Assembly: GCA_013814015.1 (NCBI GenBank)
Contig: JACCQS010000036.1
Span: forward strand, 1 to 15,998
Direction: 5' to 3'
Length of the DNA stretch: 15,998 nucleotides
Source of the DNA: Geodermatophilaceae bacterium
GTDB taxonomy: Bacteria; Actinomycetota; Actinomycetes; Mycobacteriales; Geodermatophilaceae
Positions within the stretch are counted from its first letter, which is position 1; each line of letters opens with the position of its first letter. Positions 1-5,994 of this stretch are shown piece by piece. Both the position numbers and the translations under genes were made by a program. The notes beneath the pieces are model-generated. The model did not search any database. It saw only the letters and a list, made by a program, of their open reading frames with translations, and was not told the origin of the DNA.

Positions 1-315
1 CTGCTGCGCTACGAGGACTTCGTCGCCGATCCTGAGCCCGAGTTCCGGAAAGTGGTGGCCTTCTTGGGCATCCCGGCCTCGGTCGATGACCTCCGTTTCC
101 TGCGTGGCAACGAAGTCGATCTTGTCGGTGACCACGGGATCTGGGGCAATCCCATGCGCCTGCAGACCGGTCCGCAGAACATCCGCTTGGACGAGGAATG
201 GCGACGCAGCATGCGGCCGAGCATCAAGCTGAAAGTGACTGCCCTCAGCCTGCCGGGTTTGCTGCGCTACGGCTATCACCCGGGGGATGTGGGCGGCGCC
301 ACCGGCGGGGGGTGA
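1..315 (+). CDS. Sulfotransferase family protein, C-terminal part (5' end outside window)
   Basis: The frame is open from base 1 to a TGA at 313-315, so only about the last 104 residues are present. It opens with LLRYEDFVADPEPEF followed by VVAFLGIP, the pattern near the C-terminus of PAPS-dependent sulfotransferases (LRYEDL.ADP...L..FLG.P). Further on are HGIWGNPMR, a DEEW segment and a closing LLRYGY, all usual for the bacterial Sulfotransfer family tail. These enzymes transfer sulfate from PAPS to a hydroxyl or amino group. The PAPS-binding P-loop would lie upstream of the window, so substrate and completeness cannot be judged. The gene converges on the DUF3866 gene with only 3 bases between the stops, and I see no terminator hairpin there. 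The family call is good; the substrate is unknown. Confidence 0.82.
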   Translation: MLRYEDFVADPEPEFRKVVAFLGIPASVDDLRFLRGNEVDLVGDHGIWGNPMRLQTGPQNIRLDEEWRRSMRPSIKLKVTALSLPGLLRYGYHPGDVGGATGGG

Positions 316-318
316 GCG

Positions 319-1386
319 TCAGGACCCCAGCAAGGCGGCGGCGTGGCGACCCGCAGCGGCCGCGGCCAGGAAATACCAGCGGTCCTCCTCCAGGCCGCGG
401 CCCATCGTGGACAGCCGCACCGGGCTGTCGACCAACGCGTTCAACAATCCATGATCCGAGACATAGATGACTCGGTTGCGCTCGGGTTGGGCGGCGAGGT
501 CGTCTTCGACCTGTGCCGCGAGAGTGGCCGGGAGCCCCTCAGGCAACGGAAGGTCCAGGCCAGACAGCGCGACCCGACCGAAGGCGGTCAGCGAATGGTG
601 CGAGACGCCACGATGCCGTGAGCGGGGGTCCGCGTCGCTGATCCGCAGGGCGCCCACGGGTAGGCCCTCCAAGAGAGCGACGGCATTGGCGGTTTCGCCG
701 GCTGCCATCCCCGAGAAACCCCAGGTGGTGCCAGTTCCGAGGTTGCCCGGTCCTTGCGTCACGATCGCGATATCGGCTCCGAGCACATGCTTGGCGGCCA
801 GCAGTCCGGTGTGCACTGTCACCGCCTCCAGATCACCGCCGACCGCCTGGCCCACGGTCACCGTTCCGACCAGCTGGCTGGAAAGGGCAGACAGGGTGCG
901 GGAGAACCAGGCGACCAGGGCCCCCCCGTCGGTCATGACGTAGGCAACCTTGATCGTGGGCCCGTCGAGGTGAATTCCGGCCAGAATGGCAGGCAGAGCT
1001 GAGTGCAGGTCTGCGATCACCACCGGCATGCCGTCAAGGGACTCGGCATCACGAAGGATCTGATGATGCGGGGAATCCTGTTCGTCGACGCCCAACACGG
1101 TGGCCTGGGTGGGAAGGTAGCGGCCTTTGACCAGGTGGCCGCGAGCGCCTGGGTCGGCCGGTAGCCGCGACGGGATGGCAACGACAAGTGCGTACCCCCC
1201 TGTCCCGAGTCCAAGATTCAACGCAGTGGTGTTCAACACCACTGCGTCGCCGGCTTGCGGTCGCCCGACGAGCCGCGGGTAGGCAAGCGCGCGAATCGTC
1301 TGATCCTCGACATGCACCTGGAGCTCGAGTGCGCCGTTCCACTCGGGGCCGGTAGAGGCCACCGTCCCGACGCGCCAAGCAATCAC
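319..1386 (-). CDS. DUF3866 family protein
   Basis: This is a 355-residue protein of unknown function. The GTG start at 1386 gives MIAWRVGTVAST and sits 8 bases after a TAACGT -10 hexamer on the minus strand, which fits a leaderless transcript. The features I associate with the DUF3866 family are the segment VVLNTTALNLGLGTGGYALV near residues 49-68, a Gly-rich TQGPGNLGTGTTWGFSG near the middle, and an alternating small/hydrophobic pattern. I see no signal peptide, membrane helix or known catalytic motif. DUF3866 genes occur in actinobacteria and, as I recall, often near proteasome/Pup-system or Tat genes. Here it is divergent from pafB with 46 bases between starts, so their promoters overlap. 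A perfect 13-bp inverted repeat lies at 1221-1247 inside the gene. The family call rests on recalled similarity and no function is claimed. Confidence 0.75.
   Translation of the reverse strand: MIAWRVGTVASTGPEWNGALELQVHVEDQTIRALAYPRLVGRPQAGDAVVLNTTALNLGLGTGGYALVVAIPSRLPADPGARGHLVKGRYLPTQATVLGVDEQDSPHHQILRDAESLDGMPVVIADLHSALPAILAGIHLDGPTIKVAYVMTDGGALVAWFSRTLSALSSQLVGTVTVGQAVGGDLEAVTVHTGLLAAKHVLGADIAIVTQGPGNLGTGTTWGFSGMAAGETANAVALLEGLPVGALRISDADPRSRHRGVSHHSLTAFGRVALSGLDLPLPEGLPATLAAQVEDDLAAQPERNRVIYVSDHGLLNALVDSPVRLSTMGRGLEEDRWYFLAAAAAGRHAAALLGS
1221..1247. repeat. Perfect 13-bp inverted repeat (27-bp palindrome) inside the DUF3866 gene
   Basis: The arm ACGCAGTGGTGTT at 1221-1233 is the exact reverse complement of 1235-1247, with a single C at 1234 between them. 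In the DUF3866 frame it encodes DAVVLNTTA, a conserved-looking stretch, so the symmetry depends on codon choice. It could be a dimeric-regulator operator, or it could be chance. A tight RNA hairpin is less likely because a one-base loop would force the central pairs open. It starts about 140 bases downstream of the gene's start. Confidence 0.6.
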
Positions 1387-1394
1387 GGGGCGCG

Positions 1395-1400
1395 ACGTTA
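1395..1400 (-). promoter_or_regulatory. -10 element of the DUF3866 gene, leaderless arrangement
   Basis: TAACGT on the minus strand is followed by 8 bases and then the GTG start at 1386. A start point 7-8 bases past the -10 would coincide with the start codon, as in leaderless actinobacterial promoters. It overlaps the likely -35 zone of the divergent pafB promoter, so the two may compete for polymerase. Confidence 0.5.
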
Positions 1401-1420
1401 TCCGAATCGCAGAACTCGGT

Positions 1421-1426
1421 TAGCGT
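1421..1426 (+). promoter_or_regulatory. -10 element of pafB, leaderless arrangement
   Basis: TAGCGT is followed by 6 bases (TGCGTC) and the GTG start of pafB at 1433. There is no Shine-Dalgarno sequence before this GTG, and the spacing puts the transcript start at or next to the start codon. I did not find the mycobacterial PafBC-type upstream motif (TTGTCRGTG with 8 bases to TANNNT) in front of it. Confidence 0.5.
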
Positions 1427-1432
1427 TGCGTC

Positions 1433-2416
1433 GTGTCCACCCGTCGTCCAGAGCGCCTGGTGAACCTCGTGATCTGCCTGCTGGCCACCCGGCATTACCT
1501 CACCGCCGAGCAGATCCGCCGGGCTGTCCCGGGCTATGAGGCCGACGACGGCACCGACCGGGCGAAGGAAGCCTTCAAGCGGATGTTCGAACGGGACAAG
1601 GCGGAGCTGCGCGAGATCGGCGTCCCGCTTCAGACCGGTCGGACGTCGGCCTTCGACGACGAGGACGGATACCGGATCACCAGAGACGCCTATGAACTCC
1701 CGCCCATATCCTTGGCCGCCGACGAGGCAGCGGCTGTGGGTCTGGCCGTCCGGCTGTGGCACTCCGCCGCCCTGGCTGGAGCTGCCGAGGGTGCGCTGCA
1801 CAAGCTGCGGGCTGCCGGTGTGAGCCTCGACGAGCACGCCGCCGTACCCCTCGAACCCCGACTTGACTCCGGCGAACCGGCGTTCGGGGTGTGCTTCGCC
1901 GCCGCTGCTGATCGGCGCGAATTGCGCTTCGACTACCGACGTCCAGACGGATCGGAGCCGACTCCGCGCCGCATCCATCCCTGGGGGGTCGTGGCCAGAC
2001 GTGGCCGGTGGTACGTCGCCGGCCATGACCTCGGTCGAGAAGCGCCCCGGGCCTTCCGACTCAGCCGGTTCGCCGGTCGGCCCAAGGCCGTCGGTCCGGC
2101 TGGGGCCTTCGAGCGCCCCGAGGATCTGGATCTGGTGGCCATGGTCGCCTCGGTCACACCCGCCAGCGAGGTCACCGCGCGGATCCGGGTACGTGCGGGC
2201 GCCGCCGAAGGGCTGCGTCGGGCAGGTAAGGCATCGGCCGACGATCCCGATCTGATCGAGGTCCCGCTCTCCGACCTCCAAGCTCTGGCTGACCGGGTCA
2301 CCAGCTTTGGCGTCGACGCGTTCGTGGAGGAACCGGCAGCGCTTCGCGAGGCGGTCATCCGACGGCTGTCGCGCCTTGCCGCGATGTCGCAGGCGCCGGC
2401 CGAGGAGAATTCATGA
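1433..2416 (+). CDS. pafB: PafB, WYL-domain transcriptional regulator
   Basis: This 327-residue protein is one half of the PafBC pair. In mycobacteria PafBC is a transcriptional activator of the RecA/LexA-independent DNA damage response, despite the name 'proteasome accessory factor'. Residues 1-85 form the expected winged helix-turn-helix, starting RPERLVNLVICLLATRHYLT and containing FKRMFERDKAELREIGVPL, the typical recognition-helix region. A linker reaching about residue 145 follows. The WYL domain centres on GRWYVAGHD (W193-Y194-V195), with the partner segment RAFRLSRF; the third position is V rather than L. A WCX-like C-terminal region ends the protein. The GTG start is supported by the -10 hexamer and by the usual family N-terminus. 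The stop overlaps the pafC start by ATGA, so the two subunits should be made together. No pafA is adjacent, unlike M. tuberculosis. Confidence 0.9.
   Translation: MSTRRPERLVNLVICLLATRHYLTAEQIRRAVPGYEADDGTDRAKEAFKRMFERDKAELREIGVPLQTGRTSAFDDEDGYRITRDAYELPPISLAADEAAAVGLAVRLWHSAALAGAAEGALHKLRAAGVSLDEHAAVPLEPRLDSGEPAFGVCFAAAADRRELRFDYRRPDGSEPTPRRIHPWGVVARRGRWYVAGHDLGREAPRAFRLSRFAGRPKAVGPAGAFERPEDLDLVAMVASVTPASEVTARIRVRAGAAEGLRRAGKASADDPDLIEVPLSDLQALADRVTSFGVDAFVEEPAALREAVIRRLSRLAAMSQAPAEENS
2402..2407 (+). promoter_or_regulatory. Ribosome binding site of pafC
   Basis: GAGGAG lies 5 bases before the ATG at 2413, inside the last codons of pafB. It fixes the pafC start and contrasts with the leaderless start of pafB. 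Confidence 0.7.
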
Positions 2417-3387
2417 GCGCGAGCGCGGATCGGGTGCCCCGCCTGCTGGCGCTCATCCCGTACCTCCAGGCTCATCCCGACATCGAGATCAGCTCTGCCG
2501 CCGGAGATTTCGGTATCAGCGCGGATGAACTACGCGAGGACCTCAATCTGCTCTGGATGTGCGGACTGCCCGGCCACGGCCCGGGAGACCTGATCGACCT
2601 TTCCTTCGACGACGACGATCACGTCGCGGTGACTTTCGATGCCGGGATGAGCCGCCCGTTGCGGCTGACCACCCACGAGGCGGTCGCTCTGATCGTGGCA
2701 TTGAGAACCTTGGCTGCCACACCTGGACTGATCGAACAAGAGGCGGTCAGCCGGGCGCTGGCCAAGATCGAGGATGCCGCGGGTGCGCAGGCCCAGGCAG
2801 CCGCGGCCGTGACCGTGGCCGTCGACGGGCAGGACGCTCGGTTGGCAATACTGCGTCGTGCGCTGAAGGCCGCCCAGGCAGTCCGGTTGACCTACTATTC
2901 CGCCGGCCGCGACGCACGCACCGAGCGGACCGTCGATCCCATGCGGTTGCTCCTGGTCGACGGACACTGGTACCTCGAGGCCTGGTGCCGCCGGGCTGAA
3001 GGGGTCCGGATGTTCCGTCTGGATCGGATCGAGGAACTGGGCCAGCTCGACGAGCCGTCCCGTCCGCCTCGCGACGTCGCCCCCCGCGACATCTCCGGCG
3101 GACTCTTCCTGCCCTCACCGGAGGACATCGAGGTCCGTCTGCGGTTGCTGCCCTGGGCTCGCTGGGTCGCGGACTACTACCCGTGCCAGAGCGTGGCCGA
3201 GGACGGCGACGGCCTGTTGGTCACCCTCCGCTCCACCGAGACGACGTGGGTACGGCGTTTGGTGGCAGGGCTGGGAGGCGCTGCGCAGGTCCTGGACCCC
3301 CCGGCGCTCGCGGCCGAGATCGCTCAGGCGGCGCGGCAGGCACTGGCAGCCTACGACACGCCCGCGGCCGGCACGGCGATGGCCTAG
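2413..3387 (+). CDS. pafC: PafC, WYL-domain transcriptional regulator
   Basis: This 324-residue paralogue of PafB is the second half of the PafBC regulator. The N-terminal part (about 1-75) is a degenerate winged helix: VPRLLALIPYLQAHPDIEIS, then a segment around ISADELREDLNLLWMCGLPG, as usual for PafC. The WYL domain contains GHWYLEAWCRRAEG (W186-Y187-L188) followed by VRMFRLDRIEEL, the canonical pairing of the WYL strand with an R-x-F-R-L-D-R strand. This fold is thought to bind nucleic acid ligands. The remainder matches the WCX C-terminal domain (IEVRLRLLPWARWVADYYP). The ATG at 2413 overlaps the pafB TGA and has a good GAGGAG site. The TAG stop at 3385-3387 lies inside the -10 hexamer of the next gene. 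Confidence 0.9.
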   Translation: MSASADRVPRLLALIPYLQAHPDIEISSAAGDFGISADELREDLNLLWMCGLPGHGPGDLIDLSFDDDDHVAVTFDAGMSRPLRLTTHEAVALIVALRTLAATPGLIEQEAVSRALAKIEDAAGAQAQAAAAVTVAVDGQDARLAILRRALKAAQAVRLTYYSAGRDARTERTVDPMRLLLVDGHWYLEAWCRRAEGVRMFRLDRIEELGQLDEPSRPPRDVAPRDISGGLFLPSPEDIEVRLRLLPWARWVADYYPCQSVAEDGDGLLVTLRSTETTWVRRLVAGLGGAAQVLDPPALAAEIAQAARQALAAYDTPAAGTAMA

Positions 3388-3390
3388 GTT
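3385..3390 (+). promoter_or_regulatory. -10 element of the small membrane gene, overlapping the pafC stop
   Basis: TAGGTT has the pafC TAG stop as its first three bases. Six bases (GATCCC) separate it from the ATG at 3397, predicting a leaderless transcript. Confidence 0.5.
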
Positions 3391-3396
3391 GATCCC

Positions 3397-3624
3397 ATGA
3401 CGCAGATCGTCTGGATCGTCGTCGGGACCGGAGCGCTGCTACTGCTCGCGGTACTCGGGTACGGCCTGTTCGGGCACTTGAAACGATTGCGTGATGCCCT
3501 CGGCGACGCGCAGGCCGCGGTGGCGCCACAGGTCCAAGCGCTGACCCAAGGGATCCGCAGGGCACAGACGCTGCGAATGCAGGACGGAACCGAAACGACA
3601 CGGGGCCTCGGCCGACACGCGTAG
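3397..3624 (+). CDS. Small single-pass membrane protein upstream of tatA
   Basis: This 75-residue protein is not assigned to a named family. Residues 3-24 (QIVWIVVGTGALLLLAVLGY) form one membrane helix with a short N-terminus. Then comes FGHLKRLRDALGDAQ (F25-G26 onward), an amphipathic helix with basic then mixed charge, and a heptad-like QAAVAPQVQALTQGI segment to about residue 55; the tail is polar. The layout of a short TM helix, an FG hinge and an amphipathic helix resembles TatA/TatB, and the hinge is similar to FGYKKLPDA in the TatA encoded next door, although the hinge proline is absent. The real gene start is supported by TAGGTT 6 bases upstream. It ends 30 bases before tatA. It may be a Tat-related small protein or simply a conserved small membrane protein of this locus. 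The coding call is moderate and the function open. Confidence 0.68.
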   Translation: MTQIVWIVVGTGALLLLAVLGYGLFGHLKRLRDALGDAQAAVAPQVQALTQGIRRAQTLRMQDGTETTRGLGRHA

Positions 3625-3627
3625 ACT
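3622..3627 (+). promoter_or_regulatory. Possible -10 element of tatA, overlapping the preceding stop
   Basis: TAGACT starts with the TAG stop of the small membrane gene. A start near 3634 would give a leader of about 20 bases carrying the AAGAGGAG site. I see no clear -35, so read-through from upstream may supply much of the expression. Confidence 0.4.
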
Positions 3628-3642
3628 CGGTCCACCACTGCT

Positions 3643-3650
3643 AAGAGGAG
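3643..3650 (+). promoter_or_regulatory. Ribosome binding site of tatA
   Basis: AAGAGGAG ends 4 bases before the ATG at 3655. It is one of the strongest Shine-Dalgarno matches in the window and fits the high TatA level needed relative to TatC. Confidence 0.75.
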
Positions 3651-3654
3651 AACC

Positions 3655-3954
3655 ATGGGACTCGGACCACTCGAGATCGCGTTGATCGTGCTCGCCATTC
3701 TGCTGTTGTTCGGCTATAAGAAATTGCCGGACGCCTCGCGCTCACTGGGTCGTTCGATGCGCATCTTCAAGGGCGAGATGAAGGGCATGAAGGACGACGA
3801 CGTTCGTACCAAGGCCGAGGCCGAGACCGTCCGTGGTCAGCTCCCACCCACCTCGCCGACCGTGCCCGGACCGGATCCGGTAGTGGCTTCGCCGCCGGCC
3901 ACCGCAGAGGGCCAACAGCACAAGCCGTACCCGGAGTACGAGACGCCGCGCTGA
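3655..3954 (+). CDS. tatA: Sec-independent translocase subunit TatA
   Basis: This 99-residue pore-forming subunit of the twin-arginine translocase exports folded proteins with RR signal peptides across the cytoplasmic membrane. The N-terminus MGLGPLEIALIVLAILLLFG gives the short TatA membrane helix with an acidic residue (E7) near its start. The F19-G20 hinge follows, then the amphipathic helix YKKLPDASRSLGRSMRIFKG and an acidic EMKGMKDDD segment. The remaining 50 residues are a polar Pro/Thr-rich tail, normal in actinobacterial TatA. The ATG is fixed by the AAGAGGAG site. tatC follows after 95 bases. I see no tatB-like gene in the window; in actinobacteria tatB usually lies elsewhere in the genome. 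Confidence 0.95.
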   Translation: MGLGPLEIALIVLAILLLFGYKKLPDASRSLGRSMRIFKGEMKGMKDDDVRTKAEAETVRGQLPPTSPTVPGPDPVVASPPATAEGQQHKPYPEYETPR

Positions 3955-4049
3955 ACCGATCCGCACGACTCGCCCGTACGGCCGATCTGCCACCCAGTAC
4001 CGCGCCAACCGTCCGTTGACCAGCCCGTCGAGCAGGGAGCCCTGATCCG

Positions 4050-5060
4050 GTGACCGGCCCGGCGAAACGCCGTTTTCCCGCCCGCCTTCGACGATGGCGT
4101 CAGCGGGACAATGCGGCGGCGACGATGAGCTTGGTCTCGCATCTGCGGGAGTTGCGCAACCGCCTGGTCAAGGCGTTCCTGTTCATCTTCGTCGGCGCCG
4201 TCGCGACGTTCCTCTGGTACAACAACGGGCTGCTCGACTTCATCAAGGCCCCCTACTGCGATCTGCCCAGCGACCTGCGTTTCAGCGTGGAAGGGCAGGA
4301 GTGCACGCTGATAGTCACCGATGTCCTCGGTGGGTTCCTGCTGCGCCTGAAGGTCTCGTTCATCGGCGGAATCATCCTGTCCTCGCCGTTCTGGCTCTAC
4401 CAGCTGTGGGCCTTCGTAACCCCAGGGCTCAAGCGCAACGAGAAGCGCTACACGGTGGTCTTCGTGGGCCTGTCCTCGCTGCTGTTCGCCGGCGGGACCG
4501 TACTGGCCTACGTCACCCTGCGAAATGGGTTGAAGCTCCTGCTCAGCATCGCCGGAGAGGGGGTCACCCCGCTGCTCACCGCGCCGGAGTACGTCGGCTT
4601 CGTCGTGCTCCTGCTGGTGGCCTTCGGCATCTCATTTCAAGTGCCCTTGGTCGCGCTGATGCTCAACTTCGTCGGCGTGTTGTCCTACCAGCTCATGGCC
4701 AGGAGCCGGCGATGGGCGTTCTTCCTGACCTTGGTCTTCGCCGCATTCATCACCCCCACCCAAGACCCGTTCACCATGCTGGCCATGGGGGGTCCGATGA
4801 TCCTGCTCTTCGAAGCGGCCATCCAGGTCGCCCGCCTGGTGGACAAGCGGCGCGCCAGGCGCGACGCGATCGCCGGCTACCACGACCTCGACGACGACGA
4901 GGCCTCGCCTCTGGATGCCTCGCCATCCAGGCTCGACGAGCCGCCAGAGCTCGAATCGCCCGCACCGACGGACTCGATGCCGGCGGCGTCGGAAGAGCGC
5001 CTCGGTCCCGAGGATCGGCGCGACGGGGAATCAGGTCGTGGCTCAGAACCAACCCGATGA
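4050..5060 (+). CDS. tatC: Sec-independent translocase subunit TatC
   Basis: This 336-residue receptor subunit of the Tat translocase recognises the twin-arginine signal peptide. After a basic 25-residue N-terminal extension comes the cytoplasmic motif MSLVSHLRELRNRLVKA (26-42), then six membrane helices. Landmarks are SSPFWLYQLWAFVTPGL (111-127), E131 in RNEKR (E. coli E103 position), FGISFQVPL (192-200) and ITPTQDPFTM (234-243). The intramembrane E. coli E170 position is Gln here (Q197). Two cysteines in the first extracytoplasmic loop (C70, C84) could pair. From about residue 265 a charged, mostly acidic tail of 70 residues follows, typical of actinobacteria. The GTG start at 4050 has AGGGAG 10 bases upstream; an internal ATG at 4125 is an alternative that would drop the extension. 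The DAG kinase start is 3 bases after the stop. Confidence 0.94.
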   Translation: MTGPAKRRFPARLRRWRQRDNAAATMSLVSHLRELRNRLVKAFLFIFVGAVATFLWYNNGLLDFIKAPYCDLPSDLRFSVEGQECTLIVTDVLGGFLLRLKVSFIGGIILSSPFWLYQLWAFVTPGLKRNEKRYTVVFVGLSSLLFAGGTVLAYVTLRNGLKLLLSIAGEGVTPLLTAPEYVGFVVLLLVAFGISFQVPLVALMLNFVGVLSYQLMARSRRWAFFLTLVFAAFITPTQDPFTMLAMGGPMILLFEAAIQVARLVDKRRARRDAIAGYHDLDDDEASPLDASPSRLDEPPELESPAPTDSMPAASEERLGPEDRRDGESGRGSEPTR

Positions 5061-5063
5061 CTG

Positions 5064-5984
5064 ATGTCGTCGGGCAGCGGGATCACGTTGTTGGTCAATC
5101 CGCACGCGGGACGCGGCGATGCCACCGTGACCGCCCAGCGAGTAGCCACGGTCCTGCTCGATCGCGGCATACTCGTCGCGATCCGATCAGCGGACTCAGT
5201 CCCTGGTACGCGCGCCATTGCGGCCGAGGCGGTGCAGCGGGGCGACGTCGCCGTCGTGGTGATCGGCGGCGATGGGCTTTGCCACCTCGTCATCCAGGAG
5301 CTGGCCAGGACCCCGACCGCGCTGGGCATCGTGGCGGCCGGCACCGGGAATGACTTCGCTGCCGCGTTGGGCCTTCCAGGCGACATGTCGCAGGCCGCGA
5401 CCGTCGTCGCAGATGCACTTGAGCGCGGAGACCTCCGCACCGTCGATCTCGGGCGCAGCGGCCAGCGGTGGTGGGCCACTGTCCTGTGCGCGGGCTTCGA
5501 CTCAGCCGTCAACGATCGAGCGAACCGGATGCGCTGGCCGCATGGCCCGCGCCGCTACGACCTCGCCCTGCTCGCCGAACTGGCCAGGCTCCGCGCCGTA
5601 GAGATGACCATCGAGATGGACGACCAGCCGGTGGAGGTCCTCGCGACTCTGGTGGCGATCGGGAACACCTCAACCTACGGCGGGGGTATTCCGATCTGTC
5701 CCCGGGCTGATCCGCAGGATGGCCTGCTCGACCTCACCGTTGTCGGTCAGGTCAGCCGTGCGCGGCTGATCCGGGTTACGCCGACCCTGCGCCGTGGCGA
5801 GCACCTGGCTCATCCGGCCGTGACCACCTACCGTGCTCGGTCGATCTCCCTGCGCAGCACCGCGATTCCCGCTGTCACCGCCTACGCCGATGGCGAGCCG
5901 ATCTCAGCGCTCCCGGTGACCGCAACCTGCCAGCCGGGGGCATTGCGCATCCTGCAGACAGCAGCTGAACATCGGGCGCCATAG
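5064..5984 (+). CDS. Diacylglycerol kinase-type lipid kinase (DAGK catalytic domain)
   Basis: This 306-residue soluble kinase of the DagK/YegS/sphingosine kinase superfamily phosphorylates a lipid, probably diacylglycerol, to recycle phosphatidic acid. The sequence shows LLVNPHAGRG (9-18), the nucleotide-binding GGDGLCHL (68-75), AAGTGNDFAAALGLP (91-105), and in the second domain YGGGIPICPRADPQDGLLDL and YADGEP near the end. The usual GGDGT threonine is Leu; actinobacterial members often vary here (GGDGM), so this need not mean inactivity. The ATG at 5064 lies 3 bases after the tatC stop, with no clear ribosome site, suggesting translational coupling. M. tuberculosis lacks this gene at the corresponding place. 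Its TAG stop forms the -10 of helY. The lipid substrate cannot be read from the sequence. Confidence 0.9.
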   Translation: MSSGSGITLLVNPHAGRGDATVTAQRVATVLLDRGILVAIRSADSVPGTRAIAAEAVQRGDVAVVVIGGDGLCHLVIQELARTPTALGIVAAGTGNDFAAALGLPGDMSQAATVVADALERGDLRTVDLGRSGQRWWATVLCAGFDSAVNDRANRMRWPHGPRRYDLALLAELARLRAVEMTIEMDDQPVEVLATLVAIGNTSTYGGGIPICPRADPQDGLLDLTVVGQVSRARLIRVTPTLRRGEHLAHPAVTTYRARSISLRSTAIPAVTAYADGEPISALPVTATCQPGALRILQTAAEHRAP

Positions 5985-5987
5985 CCT
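5982..5987 (+). promoter_or_regulatory. -10 element of the helY-like helicase, overlapping the kinase stop
   Basis: TAGCCT begins with the TAG stop of the DAG kinase and is followed by 7 bases and the GTG at 5995. There is no Shine-Dalgarno sequence, so a leaderless transcript is predicted. Confidence 0.5.
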
Positions 5988-5994
5988 TGCGGGT

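Noticed and set aside
1..1386. Recent horizontal insertion of the sulfotransferase/DUF3866 segment
   Set aside because: There are no flanking repeats, integrase, tRNA or obvious base-composition shift. The codon use looks like that of the neighbouring genes by eye.
1404..1420. PafBC-dependent promoter motif (RecA-NDp type) upstream of pafB
   Set aside because: The bases 8 positions before the -10 read GAATCGCAG, which does not match TTGTCRGTG. The exonuclease promoter does not match either.
4094..5353. Long open frame on the plus strand overlapping tatC and the DAG kinase in another frame
   Set aside because: The translation is Arg/Pro/His-rich with no recognisable motif, while tatC and the kinase have clear conserved motifs. 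Long shadow frames are expected in high-GC coding DNA.
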